A stretch of 52,979 nt of DNA from Nitrospira sp. GTDB taxonomy: Bacteria > Nitrospirota > Nitrospiria > Nitrospirales > Nitrospiraceae. How positions within the stretch are numbered: position 1 is the first letter of the stretch; every line of letters begins with the position of its first letter. Below are positions 43,064 to 52,938 of the stretch, piece after piece. The position numbers and the translations under genes are program-made. Below the pieces are notes generated by a model. That model was not told where the DNA came from. It did no database searches and saw only the letters and a list, made by a program, of their open reading frames with translations. Location: positions 1-52,979 of the forward strand of contig JACOEH010000033.1 in the NCBI GenBank assembly GCA_024998685.1, given 5' to 3'.

Positions 43064-44377
43064 CTATGACGACAAGACTCCCGCGATACAACCGGTCAGC
43101 AACGTCGTCAAGAATGCGGTCCAGAGTGCATGAAGTCCCAGGAGCGACACATCCTTTGCCCGGTGAGGCACTAATGCGGTGATCCCCCCGACAAAAATTC
43201 CCATACTCGCGACATGAACGAACCCGCACAGCGCGTAGGTCACCGCCGTGAGGGATCGTGGAGAGAGCGGCGGGGGCGATGCCGCTTGCCATGCAGCCAA
43301 TTTGAAATAGGCCGCCACTTCCGTCTCGACAAACCGCGCACCCAGCAAGTCCGCGCCGATCTGCCATTCCTCCGGACGGAGACCGAGAAGAATCGTGAAC
43401 GGCCAGGTCAGCCAGGCCAAGATACGGGTGACCGAGAGGGGAGCTCCTCCGAGTACGGGAAGCTGCGCCAGCGCCAGATCCATCAGGGCTTCCAACCCGA
43501 GAAACACGATCAGCAGCGCCGCAATGCCGGCGGCCATTGTCATGCCCTGCCCCGCCCCATCGATCAAGGCGACGATAAGGTTGGACGGCAGCGGAATGGC
43601 ATCTCCTTCTCTTGAGCCGGACGTCTCGCGCGAGCCGTTGTCGGACGGCACGCCCCCAAGCGTCACAGGCCGGCCGTCTTCAGGAAGCGATAGTTTACTG
43701 ATAAGCACCGCGCAGGGAATTGAAATCACGGAAGCCGAAATCAGATGCCCCGCAATCTGAGGCACAACATGCTGAAGCGCCGAGACATAGATACCCATGA
43801 CGGTGCTGGCCACCGTCGCCATCATGCAGGTGAGCATCATCAACAATTCCGACCGGGTCATGGCTGCCAGGTACGGGCGGACGATCAAACCGGCCTCGAT
43901 GCCGACGAACATATTGGCGGCGCCGGAGAGAGATTCGGCGCCCGATAAGCCCATCGTTCGATAGAAGAGCCGGGCAAACAATCTCACGATCGCTTGCATG
44001 ATGCCCATGTAGTAGAGGCCTGCCATCATGGCGGCAAAGAACACGACGGCTGGGAGCGCTTGCGCAGCCAAAATAAAACCCACCGACACTGTCCCATCCG
44101 GCAGCGTCTGGCCCGGTCCGAGCGCCAGAGGCCCTAAGAGAAAGAGCGTGCCCTTTTGAGAGGCGGTCAGCATGGCCACGACCATATCGTTGATCATTCC
44201 CCATAACCAGCGCGCCCCCGGAAACCAAAAGGACACGATACCGAGCCCCCACGCCAAGACCGCACTGCCGCCGATGGTCGTCCAGTTCAGCCGAGTGCGT
44301 CGTCCCGTTATCCAGGCCAGCGAGGCGATCGTAAAGAATCCGATAAACGCGAGCAGGCGATAGGGCCAGTCCTCCAC
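43064..44377 (-). CDS. NupC-family concentrative nucleoside transporter
   Basis: 437 aa integral membrane protein with about ten hydrophobic helices. CNT hallmarks: LPAVVFFAAMMAGLYYMGI, GLSGAESLSGAANMFVGIEAG, LIVRPYLAAMTRSELLMMLT, STVMGIYVSAL, HLISASVISIPCA. Members import nucleosides with H+ or Na+. A non-conserved loop (GSRETSGSREGDAIPLPS) lies mid-protein. It has the usual family length. No operon partner is evident. 42979-43063 is a short intergenic gap. Confidence 0.95.
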   Translation of the reverse strand: MEDWPYRLLAFIGFFTIASLAWITGRRTRLNWTTIGGSAVLAWGLGIVSFWFPGARWLWGMINDMVVAMLTASQKGTLFLLGPLALGPGQTLPDGTVSVGFILAAQALPAVVFFAAMMAGLYYMGIMQAIVRLFARLFYRTMGLSGAESLSGAANMFVGIEAGLIVRPYLAAMTRSELLMMLTCMMATVASTVMGIYVSALQHVVPQIAGHLISASVISIPCAVLISKLSLPEDGRPVTLGGVPSDNGSRETSGSREGDAIPLPSNLIVALIDGAGQGMTMAAGIAALLIVFLGLEALMDLALAQLPVLGGAPLSVTRILAWLTWPFTILLGLRPEEWQIGADLLGARFVETEVAAYFKLAAWQAASPPPLSPRSLTAVTYALCGFVHVASMGIFVGGITALVPHRAKDVSLLGLHALWTAFLTTLLTGCIAGVLSS

Positions 44378-44608
44378 CGTCGTGTCCTCCCCTGTAATGG
44401 AAACCCGGCGGGAGGCTACGCTGAGAGACGGCAGGCGTCAAGCGAGAACGGACCGGGAGGACCTATAAGCCAAATCTGCATAGGCCAAATCTGATGTCGA
44501 CAGGTTTGGAGGTGGTGAGAGTTCAACGAGAATCCGGTGTTCTGTGCACCCAGGGTGGGATTCCGTTCTCGGATGCTACCAGCGCCGACCCGCGACCGGT
44601 AACCGACA

Positions 44609-45436
44609 CTATCGCTTTCGGCCGAGAATGCTTGACGCCTGCTCGGACACTTCTTTTACCAAGATCCCCATCTTCGGGTGTGACGGCTCCAAATCAACAG
44701 GCCAGCCGTGGTGGCGCAGCCGTTCGCTTGTGGTCGGACCGATTGAAGCGACGGCCAGCTTCCCTAATGCCGCACGAAAGGGCTGCCCCTTTCCATCCTG
44801 CTCCAACACTTGCATGACATGGTCCACCTGCGCAGCGTTGGTGATCAGTATCACATTGACTCGTCCAGCAATGATTTCATCGATTGCATGACGAACTGGG
44901 CTAAGATCTTCAGGCAATGCCCATTTGTAGATCGGAACGGGGAATACCTTGGCCCCTCGCTGCTCCAAGGCTTGCAGCAAATCAGGGTTTGAGATCCCAT
45001 ACTCCTGCACCGCGACACACAATCCCCTCACAGAACGATGCTGATCCAGAGCTGCAACCAGATCGACCCATGTATTCGGTTCCGGCACCATCACGGTTGC
45101 TTGAAGACCAACGGCCTTGAGAGCTGCGACCGGCTTCGGCCCTCGCGCAACGATGACACAATGTTGGAGAGCAGTCACAATCGTCGGCCACGGATAGCGC
45201 GTCTTGAGAAGGTCAAACAAGGTAGTTGTACCAACCCCGGTCATGAAAATGACAAGATCGATGCGGCCAGCCAACAGCTGAGCCCCGAACTGTTGCGCTG
45301 CTGAATTGTCCTTTGGCGGGACTTCGCGAAGGACCGGAGCGATGAGAGGTCGCCCGCCGTAACGCTCGATCAGCCGGGTGATCTCCGTCGCCATCCGGCT
45401 CTCGAACGCAACGACTGTCATGCCGTCGAATGTCAT
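44609..45436 (-). CDS. hemD: Uroporphyrinogen-III synthase-like protein
   Basis: 275 aa from the ATG at 45436 (45421 also possible; neither has a clear Shine-Dalgarno). HemD fold in two lobes: VVAFESRMATEITRLIERYGG, PLIAPVLREVP, VIFMTGVGTTTLFDLL, then VQEYGISNPDLLQALEQRGA, VFPVPIYKWALPED, VILITNAAQVDHVMQVL, ASIGPTTSERLRHHG. It closes hydroxymethylbilane to uroporphyrinogen III if functional. No hemC neighbour is present, so a paralogue with another role (for example a HemD-like domain in heme d1/nitrite metabolism) is possible. Confidence 0.85.
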   Translation of the reverse strand: MTFDGMTVVAFESRMATEITRLIERYGGRPLIAPVLREVPPKDNSAAQQFGAQLLAGRIDLVIFMTGVGTTTLFDLLKTRYPWPTIVTALQHCVIVARGPKPVAALKAVGLQATVMVPEPNTWVDLVAALDQHRSVRGLCVAVQEYGISNPDLLQALEQRGAKVFPVPIYKWALPEDLSPVRHAIDEIIAGRVNVILITNAAQVDHVMQVLEQDGKGQPFRAALGKLAVASIGPTTSERLRHHGWPVDLEPSHPKMGILVKEVSEQASSILGRKR

Positions 45437-45557
45437 GGCTACTGTGATCGTACCATAGCCGTTGAACCTGGAGCAGGAGCTGATTTTCCATTGACGGCTT
45501 GCGGTTAGTCTCCCTACTATGCATATTTTAGTTTGATCAACGAACGAGTTGCTTAGT

Positions 45558-45995
45558 ATGGCGTCTCCACTCCATAGAGGTCTTCGCCATGTGGCCCTGC
45601 GCGTCACCGACCTTCCTCGTTCGCGTCGATTTTACGAGCAATTGCTCGGCATGAAGACGGTGTGGGAACCGGATCAGGACAACGTGTATTTTAGCTCCGG
45701 CATTGATAACTTCGCGCTCCATCAGATCCCAAGAGATGAACTATCCTCTTATCGACCGCTGTCGGCTCAGTTGCTTGATCACCTCGGGGTAATTCTCGAC
45801 AGTCCACAAGCCGTCGATCAGATGTATCGGGAGATCCTGCCGAAAATCGAATCTCTGGGCGGACAAATAGCCAAAGCACCCAAGCAGCACCGTGACGGCA
45901 GTTATTCATTCTATTTTGCCGATCCCGACGGCAATCTGGTCCAGGCTCTGTATGAACCGGCGATCAGCAAGCTGAGGTTCAGCGTCGACTCATGA
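45558..45995 (+). CDS. VOC-superfamily (glyoxalase/dioxygenase-like) protein
   Basis: 145 aa from the ATG at 45558 (TTG 45549 alternative). Two beta-alpha-beta-beta-beta modules: GLRHVALRVTDLPRSRRFYE, LLGMKTVWEP, FALHQIP, then LDHLGVILDSPQAVDQMY, YSFYFADPDGNLVQALYEP. The His and Glu/Asp positions for a metal are plausible. Substrate unknown. The stop overlaps the start of the next gene (ATGA), so the two proteins are made together. Confidence 0.93.
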   Translation: MASPLHRGLRHVALRVTDLPRSRRFYEQLLGMKTVWEPDQDNVYFSSGIDNFALHQIPRDELSSYRPLSAQLLDHLGVILDSPQAVDQMYREILPKIESLGGQIAKAPKQHRDGSYSFYFADPDGNLVQALYEPAISKLRFSVDS

Positions 45996-47623
45996 GCCAG
46001 ACTTGGACCAGCTTTCCCAAAAATCATTACGTGAGTCTCGTCCCCTGGTGTTGGGTGCAGCTGGAGAGTGCGGAACCGCTGGGACCCTTTCCTTTCGTAG
46101 GCGGGGTGGCTTCTGAAGTCGTCGCCGGTCTACACGAAGCTCATAGCCTTCTCTCAAGTGCGATCGATACCGTTATCAGCGATGTCTTTTCAAAACGGGC
46201 ACCGCTCGACGATCCCACTCGCGGGCAACGGTTGGAAGATGCCTATGCAGAACTGGTCAATACACGACCATACCTGCGACAACACATTCGCTGCGGGCGG
46301 CGATCGGATGGGACCTTTCACTGGGAATTCCCGACTGATCCAGCCAAATCCGCCACCGTGACCAACGGTGGTCTCCGCATTTTTCATGCGATCAATCACC
46401 AGGCGATCCCCATCGGATTCAACGGACGACCGCTGGGCCCCATCGCGGGGAAACTGCTCGGTCTGCTCGACGGAACCCATACCGCTGACGATCTCCGTTC
46501 CACGGTATCGGCAATGCCGCGTGATTCGCAGATGCTGCTGACCAAGGTCATGGAATCATTGCACCACTATGGCTGTCTGGCCGCTTCTGCGACGACGTCT
46601 ATCCGGCAACATTGGTACGACATCGTTCAGGATCAGGACACGGTGCACCTCGGACATGCCGCTCTCCTCTACCGACAACGGAACACCGCATTCCTCTTCG
46701 ACCCATGGCTCCTGCCTTGGTTTGCCGAATCGCCGTTGCCGTCGGTTTGGAGCGGACTTTTCCCGAAACCAGCCGCCGTGTTTCTGACTCACGACCACGA
46801 TGATCACGTCGATCCCCGCACCTTGCTCCATTTGCCGAAAGATACACCGATCATCGTGCCCAGTCGTCGGAATCGAACCGGGCTGTTCTTCGACTATCGG
46901 TCGCTTCTTGCGGAACTGGGCTTTGACCGAGTCATCGAGCTGGCCCATGGGGAAACGTGGCCGTTTGAAGGCGGCACCGTCGTGTCCGTCCCCTTCTATG
47001 GGGAGGACCCTTGCGACTTGAATATGCCCAGGAATTGCTACTTGATTTCGGATCGAGGGCACAATGTGCTGATCCATGCGGATAGCGGTCCGACGAACGA
47101 CGGACGGTCCGCTCTCAAGGACCATGTCATTCAGCAATTGGTCGGGCGATACGGACCGATTCCGCTCGTGTTTGCATCACAACAGCAGTTGCTGGAAATC
47201 CGGAGCCATGCCGCTCATGCTTCGCTTTCCCATCCCGGCAAATGGCTGGATGTCGGCGAAAACGGCTATCTCACGAACGCTTATCTCGCCGAAGTGTGCG
47301 CGGCTGCCCACGCACGGATGTTTGTTTCCTATGCCACCGGTGGAGCCGAATGGTACCCCGATCACCTGTCGTTCATGTTCAGCCGCCGCAATCCCGCCAG
47401 AACCGCACTATTAACGGCTCATTGGGAACCACCTGAAAAATTGAAAGATCTTCTGGTTTCACAGGAATGCCGCTATCATCGTGCCCGCGCCTTCGATCTC
47501 TATCGAGCCATGAGCGGGGGAATGATTGAGGTCATTGAAGTAGGAGAGCCCCTCGCACCGCTGACGCTGTATCGGTTGGACCACGGCGATCCGCCGTTCA
47601 TGAAGGCGGGCAAGGGACGATAA
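45992..47623 (+). CDS. Metallo-beta-lactamase-fold hydrolase with N-terminal PqqD-like region
   Basis: 543 aa. The first roughly 120 residues are of unknown fold. About 130-200 resemble a PqqD-type small helical domain (IGFNGRPLGPIAGKLLGLLDG, HTADDLRSTV). From about 205 comes an MBL fold: VHLGHAALLYR, FLFDPWL, the metal motif LTHDHDDHVDP (HxHxDH type), then ISDRGHNVLIHADSGP. It resembles UlaG/NAPE-PLD-like lactonases or phosphodiesterases, but the PqqD-like part suggests action linked to a peptide-derived or modified substrate. It is coupled to the upstream VOC gene by 4-bp overlap. The specific reaction is unknown. Confidence 0.88.
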   Translation: MSQTWTSFPKNHYVSLVPWCWVQLESAEPLGPFPFVGGVASEVVAGLHEAHSLLSSAIDTVISDVFSKRAPLDDPTRGQRLEDAYAELVNTRPYLRQHIRCGRRSDGTFHWEFPTDPAKSATVTNGGLRIFHAINHQAIPIGFNGRPLGPIAGKLLGLLDGTHTADDLRSTVSAMPRDSQMLLTKVMESLHHYGCLAASATTSIRQHWYDIVQDQDTVHLGHAALLYRQRNTAFLFDPWLLPWFAESPLPSVWSGLFPKPAAVFLTHDHDDHVDPRTLLHLPKDTPIIVPSRRNRTGLFFDYRSLLAELGFDRVIELAHGETWPFEGGTVVSVPFYGEDPCDLNMPRNCYLISDRGHNVLIHADSGPTNDGRSALKDHVIQQLVGRYGPIPLVFASQQQLLEIRSHAAHASLSHPGKWLDVGENGYLTNAYLAEVCAAAHARMFVSYATGGAEWYPDHLSFMFSRRNPARTALLTAHWEPPEKLKDLLVSQECRYHRARAFDLYRAMSGGMIEVIEVGEPLAPLTLYRLDHGDPPFMKAGKGR

Positions 47624-47647
47624 ACCATTTTTCGTTGAGGAGCGGTC

Positions 47648-48670
47648 ATGGCCGAAACACAATCGCCGATTCTTGTCACAGGAGCAGCGGGGTTCATCGG
47701 ATTTCATGTGGCCATGCGTCTTTTGGACCGTGGCGATCAGGTGATCGGCCTGGACAATATCAACGACTACTATGATGTGCGATTGAAGCAAGCCCGGCTT
47801 GCCCAATTAACGCCGCACGAACGATTTCGTTTCGTCAAGCTGGATCTCTCCAATCGACAAGAGATGCGGGATTTCTTTGCCGGCGAATCGATACGGCGCG
47901 TGGTCCATCTCGCTGCCCAGGCAGGCGTCCGCTATTCACTGACCAATCCCCACGCTTACACTGAAAGCAATATCGAGGGGTTCCTCAACATTCTGGAAGG
48001 CTGCCGGCTGAGCCGCATCGAGCATTTGGTCTATGCCTCGTCCAGTTCTGTCTATGGGGGGAACACTCATATGCCGTTCTCCACGCATGACAACGTAGAT
48101 CATCCGGTGTCGCTGTATGCCGCCACCAAAAAAGCGAATGAGCTGATGGCTCACTGCTATGCGCATCTGTATCAATTGCCCTGCACAGGTCTTCGATTTT
48201 TTACCGTCTATGGGCCTTGGGGGCGCCCTGACATGGCCCTCTTCATCTTTACCAAAGCCATCTTAGAGGATAAACCGATCGCAGTCTTTAATCAGGGCCA
48301 AATGAAACGCGATTTCACCTATGTGGACGACATCGTCGAGGGGGTCATCCGAACGCTTGATCGCCCCGCAACAGCCGATCCAACATGGTCAGGAGATCGG
48401 CCGACACCGGAAACCAGCTCGGCTCCGGCACGGATCTACAATATCGGCAACCATCGGCCGGTTGAACTGCAGCACTTTATCGAAGTCTTGGAGCGTGCAT
48501 TAGGCAAGAAGGCGGAGAAGAAACTGATGCCGTTGCAACCGGGAGATGTCCCTGCGACGTACGCCGATATCGGCGATCTCACCCGCGATGTCGGATTCAA
48601 GCCGACCACGTCGATCGAAGTGGGTATCCCTCGTTTCGTGAAGTGGTATCGGGAATTCTATAAGGTTTGA
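47648..48670 (+). CDS. UDP-glucuronate 4-epimerase-like NAD-dependent epimerase
   Basis: 340 aa short-chain extended dehydrogenase. [19 protein letters not shown] (Rossmann), [18 protein letters not shown] is typical of UDP-glucuronate epimerases, catalytic [15 protein letters not shown] (YxxxK), then [17 protein letters not shown]. It converts UDP-GlcA to UDP-GalA for surface polysaccharides. GAGGAG precedes the ATG, 24 bp after the MBL gene. Other polysaccharide genes are not nearby. Confidence 0.95.
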   Translation: MAETQSPILVTGAAGFIGFHVAMRLLDRGDQVIGLDNINDYYDVRLKQARLAQLTPHERFRFVKLDLSNRQEMRDFFAGESIRRVVHLAAQAGVRYSLTNPHAYTESNIEGFLNILEGCRLSRIEHLVYASSSSVYGGNTHMPFSTHDNVDHPVSLYAATKKANELMAHCYAHLYQLPCTGLRFFTVYGPWGRPDMALFIFTKAILEDKPIAVFNQGQMKRDFTYVDDIVEGVIRTLDRPATADPTWSGDRPTPETSSAPARIYNIGNHRPVELQHFIEVLERALGKKAEKKLMPLQPGDVPATYADIGDLTRDVGFKPTTSIEVGIPRFVKWYREFYKV

Positions 48671-48686
48671 AAAAAGATCTGAAAAT

Positions 48687-49250
48687 CTAGAAACAACCGA
48701 TGGGCACAAACCCTGTACCAAAGATCCTCGACAGTGCGATATAGCGGGCATTATCGTAAAAAGACTGACTTGGCATCCGCTGAGCACGCCCGGTGACTTC
48801 TCCTCCATAGGAAGGGTCGGATCCGAAGAACATTCCTCCACGGGTTTTCTGCACCAGTTGCATCCATTCCATGTATAACGAGCATACTTCCCCCTGTGCC
48901 GAGCCGGAAGGCGTGTTGCCGGCATACCAGTCACGCGCCCAATCCGGCACTTGACGTCCTCCCGTTCCTGCAGTGCGTTCCTGGTAGGAAGGTACCTCAT
49001 AATGAGGTTCGCCGGTGGCTGAGGTTCGAGGAGCCGTCGGCATATTTTCCAAATCGGGCACAATAGAAAGCGGCTTGAGCACCATGGCTTGGCAGCCGGT
49101 CTTCTCCTTGTTGGTATAGATTAAACTGCCGTCGGCTTGAGGGCATTTCCAGGTCGCATCCGATCCGGTGTCGGCATCTGAGCATGCCGGAACAGCGGAA
49201 AAGATCGCCAATATTGCAGCTAAGAAAGGAACCATCCGCGTCGGCCGCAT
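48687..49250 (-). CDS. Small secreted protein with DUF4124-like N-terminus
   Basis: 187 aa. Signal peptide MVPFLAAILAIFSAVPACS, perhaps lipidated at the Cys of VPAC. WKCPQADGSLIYTN followed by KTGC resembles the DUF4124 beta-hairpin module. The remaining part is Pro/Ser/Gly-rich with two further Cys, and a helical segment (VCSLYMEWMQLVQKT). Function unknown. It converges with the epimerase gene. Confidence 0.8.
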   Translation of the reverse strand: MRPTRMVPFLAAILAIFSAVPACSDADTGSDATWKCPQADGSLIYTNKEKTGCQAMVLKPLSIVPDLENMPTAPRTSATGEPHYEVPSYQERTAGTGGRQVPDWARDWYAGNTPSGSAQGEVCSLYMEWMQLVQKTRGGMFFGSDPSYGGEVTGRAQRMPSQSFYDNARYIALSRIFGTGFVPIGCF

Positions 49251-49666
49251 GGGGCACCTCCAGGTCGTGTGACGAGGGCACTCAGTGCCTAACTACTCAT
49301 GGTCATTCCTGTGGAACTGTGTCCTCACCCTACGCAATACTTTATTCTTTGGTCTATGCCTCTTTAGAGGGGAAATCCTTTTGGGAGCCGGCTTAAAGAC
49401 AATCGGCGATCGCTGATTCTCTCCCGCTTCGTTCTGAATACCACCGCCTTACTCCCTCCCAGGACCGCAATATGATAAACAGGGATTCGGCGCGGATAAC
49501 GTGTCTGCCGACATCTTGCTTTACCTTGTCCCAGCCGGAGACCTCAGGTATCCTCCGTACCTCACCTGTCGGTGACCGATGATCCTGTCCTTACGATGGA
49601 AGATGCCGTCGATGACCTAAGGCGCCATTCGCGGAAGGCATCACGAGGACCGATTGAACACACGAC
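49251..49666. other. Intergenic region before the antiporter gene
   Basis: About 415 bp between divergent genes. I see no ORF, RNA or repeat that can be supported. It must contain the promoters for the secreted protein and the antiporter. Confidence 0.5.
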
Positions 49667-51685
49667 ATGACTGACTACGGCGTACTCAGCAATCTACTCC
49701 TCATTTACACCGTCTCCATCGCTGTCGTGTTTCTGTTCCATCAATTTCGACTCCCGTCTATTGCCGGGTTTCTCGTCGCTGGGGCTTTGATCGGTCCTCA
49801 TGGGCTCAATCTGATTTCTGATATCGCGACGGTGCAAGTGCTGGCGGAAATCGGGATTGTGCTGCTGTTGTTTACCATCGGCATCGAATTCTCGCTGGTG
49901 CAACTGGCCTCGCTTCGTCGGCTGATCTTGATTGCCGCTCCAATTCAAGTCGGAGGAGTCATCGCGATCGCATGGGTCGGCGGCACATTGACAGGATTGC
50001 CGACACCGCAAGCGATCTTTTGGGGGTTTCTGCTCTCGCTCAGCAGTACCGCCATTGTGTTGAAAGCGCTGGCCGCCAGTGGAGACAGCGACTCACCTCA
50101 CGGGCGAGCCACCATCGGGATCTTGATCTTCCAGGACTTGGCCGTCGTTCCTATGATCTTGTTGACGCCCATTCTGGCCAGTGATGGCGAAGGGACGCTC
50201 ACCCCCGTGCTGTTCTCGCTGGTTAAATCGATAGTGGTGGTCGCATGCATTGTCGCAGCCGCGTGGTATGCGGTTCCGAAATTACTCGACCACATCGTTC
50301 GTAGCCGAAGCCGAGAGCTCTTTCTGTTGACCATCATTGTCATGTGTCTCGGCATCGCGTGGTTGACGTCTCTCGGCGGGCTGTCCCTCGCTTTGGGGGC
50401 CTTCATCGCCGGGCTCGTGATTTCCGAATCGGAGTACAGTCATCAAGCCATCGCCGAAGTGTTGCCGTTTCGAGACAGTTTCAATAGCCTGTTTTTTGTC
50501 TCCATCGGCATCCTGATGGATTGGCATATCCTGCTGGAGTATCCGCTCCTCGTGACCGGTGTGTTACTCGTCGTCCTGCTCGTCAAGTTCATCGCCGGAG
50601 CGGGAGCCGTTTTGATGATCTCCGTGCCTCCTCGCTCGGCCGTCATGACGGGAATTGCCCTCGCACAGGTAGGCGAGTTCAGTTTTATCCTGGCACAGGT
50701 CGGCCTGGAGAATAAGCTTTTGTCCGGACCACCATACCAAATCTTTCTGGCGGTCTCGATCTGCTCGATGATCATTACGCCGTTCTTGATGCAGTTATCC
50801 CCGCATCTCGCGCGACGCGTCGAAGTCGTGCAACGGCTGCACCATTGGTTTCCTGGACAAACGGCGGCCCATGTGCTCGAAGCAGAGGGTCGGCATTTAC
50901 GCATCAAAGACCATGTGATTATCGTGGGATATGGGCTCAACGGACGCAATCTGGCCCGTGTATTGGGTGAGACGGAAGTGCCCTATATCGCGTTGGATTT
51001 GGACGGGGATACTGTACGCCGAGAAGCGGCCCACGGTTTGCCGCTCTACTATGGGGATGCCACAAACCCAAACGTATTGAGGCACGTGAAGATCGAAGAT
51101 GCACGGGTCCTGGTCGTTGCGATCTCCGATCCGTTCATGGCCCGCCGAACAGTGCAGGTGGCTCGTGGCTTGAACCAGAACATTCATATCGTGGTTCGGA
51201 CGCGCTATTTGCGCGAGTTGGAGGAATTGCACCAGCTGGGTGTAGACGACGTCGTGCCGGAAGAATTTGAAACGTCGATCGAAATCTTTGCGCTCGTCCT
51301 CCGCACCTACAACATGCCGCAAGATTTCATCATGCAAAAGGCTGAACAGGTTCGCCGCGAAGGATACGCGCTGTTACGACGCAGCGAGCTCCCCGAACTG
51401 GCTCACCACCTTCGCGGTGGCACACTCGCTGATGTCGAAGTGGAGACCTGCCGAATCGAAGACGATTCGCCGGCGGCCGGAAAGACGATCGCCCAACTGG
51501 CGTTGCGGCCACGTATCGGAACATCCATCATCGCCTTGACAAGAAGCGGCGTCACGGAATCCAATCCATCGGAGAAAACGAAACTTCTTGCCGGCGACAT
51601 TGTGGTACTGCTGGGAACGCGCGATCAGATCAGACGAGCCATGGGGTTTATTTTGGCGAATGAGCGCGAAGACCAGCAAGCATGA
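49667..51685 (+). CDS. CPA2-family cation:proton antiporter (KefB/KefC-like) with TrkA-N and TrkA-C domains
   Basis: 672 aa. About twelve transmembrane helices in 1-385 with the Na+/H+ exchanger pattern (LVAGALIGPHGLNLI, IGIVLLLFTIGIEFS, GRATIGILIFQDLAVVP, AFIAGLVISESEYSHQ). Next is a TrkA-N/RCK domain (DHVIIVGYGLNGRNLARVL, binding NAD(H)) and a C-terminal TrkA-C domain (VEVETCRIEDDSPAAGKTI ... LLAGDIVVLLGTRDQI). It exports K+ or Na+ in exchange for H+, gated by nucleotide. The length matches the Kef/YbaL group. Confidence 0.96.
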   Translation: MTDYGVLSNLLLIYTVSIAVVFLFHQFRLPSIAGFLVAGALIGPHGLNLISDIATVQVLAEIGIVLLLFTIGIEFSLVQLASLRRLILIAAPIQVGGVIAIAWVGGTLTGLPTPQAIFWGFLLSLSSTAIVLKALAASGDSDSPHGRATIGILIFQDLAVVPMILLTPILASDGEGTLTPVLFSLVKSIVVVACIVAAAWYAVPKLLDHIVRSRSRELFLLTIIVMCLGIAWLTSLGGLSLALGAFIAGLVISESEYSHQAIAEVLPFRDSFNSLFFVSIGILMDWHILLEYPLLVTGVLLVVLLVKFIAGAGAVLMISVPPRSAVMTGIALAQVGEFSFILAQVGLENKLLSGPPYQIFLAVSICSMIITPFLMQLSPHLARRVEVVQRLHHWFPGQTAAHVLEAEGRHLRIKDHVIIVGYGLNGRNLARVLGETEVPYIALDLDGDTVRREAAHGLPLYYGDATNPNVLRHVKIEDARVLVVAISDPFMARRTVQVARGLNQNIHIVVRTRYLRELEELHQLGVDDVVPEEFETSIEIFALVLRTYNMPQDFIMQKAEQVRREGYALLRRSELPELAHHLRGGTLADVEVETCRIEDDSPAAGKTIAQLALRPRIGTSIIALTRSGVTESNPSEKTKLLAGDIVVLLGTRDQIRRAMGFILANEREDQQA

Positions 51686-51724
51686 CCGCCGGCATCAGCA
51701 GAAACAACAGCCGAATGGGCGAGA

Positions 51725-52807
51725 TCAGCTTCGCCACCGAAGTGTCACCGCTCCCTTGAGAGGATGATCAGGAGACCTGCCTGTTTGGACTGATGCCAGA
51801 TGGGCCGCCTTCAGTTTGTAGTACCATTTCGCCGGCATGTCTGCATCGCCGAGAAACATCGACGTGGGCTTGTGTCGAAGTCCCACCGCAAGATGCTTCA
51901 TGGCCCGCTCATCCTGGCCCAGAAATATTTTCGTCAGCGTACGAAAAATAAAATTGCCGAATGGAAGCCAATGCAACCCGACCCAATAGGCCGAGAAATC
52001 GATGCGACATTCCTCATCGGACACAGGGGTGGCCATCAACCGATTGGCCAACCACGCCCTCCCGCATTGCATGAGTTCCACCCGTTGATTCGGCAGGAAG
52101 AAATCAATCGTGGTGGTCAATGGCCCTCCGTACACCCGTTCCAGCCAATGAAATGGACCGCTGTTCCTGGCCGGTCGGTGGGCAGTCATCCGGAAACCGT
52201 TCGGGATCGGTTCAAAGATCTTCGTCTTCTCATGCATACGCGCGTCACTGCGCCACCAAGAATGAACATAGGGTCCATGTACCGGGTCGATGAGACCGAT
52301 GATGCCGTCGTCTGCGCCACAGGCGTAGGTCAACGAAATGTGGAACGATTGTCGAGGTTCCGATGGAAGCGGCATGCGCGGGACCGGAGGCAACGGATCG
52401 ATGTTCCCTCGTTCATCCGCCAGATACAACCAAATCATGCCGTCCGTTTCTTCAGCTGGATAAGTTGCAATACCGATCTTGTCGGTTTGTAGAGCCCCCT
52501 GTTCGGGAAAGGCAGGAATGCACCGGCAGCGTCCCTTCAAGTCGAACTGCCACCCATGATAAGGACATTCCACTCGTTCACCATCGAACCGGCCGAAGGA
52601 CAGAGGCATACCGCGGTGCGGACAGATATCACGCATCGCCGCGAGTCCACCGACTCGATCACGACAGAGGACAATCGGCAAACCCAACATCTGCAGCCCC
52701 TTCATTGTGCCAGGGCGCAGGGTATGGCTGGGTACGGCGGGGTACCAGAATCCAAAGAGTGGACCGCTCTTGGAAGATGCAACCTCGGGTAATGGCTGTC
52801 CGATCAT
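51725..52807 (-). CDS. Rieske [2Fe-2S] aromatic ring-hydroxylating oxygenase, alpha subunit-like
   Basis: 360 aa. N-terminal Rieske domain with CPHRGMPLSFG and CPYHGWQFD, the two Cys-His pairs binding a 2Fe-2S cluster. The C-terminal half is a mononuclear-iron catalytic domain of the PaO/vanillate-demethylase type; IDPVHGPYVHSWW likely supplies the iron-binding His residues. Substrate unknown; family members act on aromatic rings, sterols or chlorophyll catabolites. No reductase gene is adjacent. Confidence 0.93.
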   Translation of the reverse strand: MIGQPLPEVASSKSGPLFGFWYPAVPSHTLRPGTMKGLQMLGLPIVLCRDRVGGLAAMRDICPHRGMPLSFGRFDGERVECPYHGWQFDLKGRCRCIPAFPEQGALQTDKIGIATYPAEETDGMIWLYLADERGNIDPLPPVPRMPLPSEPRQSFHISLTYACGADDGIIGLIDPVHGPYVHSWWRSDARMHEKTKIFEPIPNGFRMTAHRPARNSGPFHWLERVYGGPLTTTIDFFLPNQRVELMQCGRAWLANRLMATPVSDEECRIDFSAYWVGLHWLPFGNFIFRTLTKIFLGQDERAMKHLAVGLRHKPTSMFLGDADMPAKWYYKLKAAHLASVQTGRSPDHPLKGAVTLRWRS

Positions 52808-52938
52808 GAGTTATTCGACAGGAAGGAAACTCGCGAGACGGGTCTAGCGCAATGAATTCGACTATATCGAGAGAATGTCGATAGGTCAAGTAATGCCGGC
52901 ACAGTTACGTGGTTATCCGGTTCCTGTAATCCCAAAAT

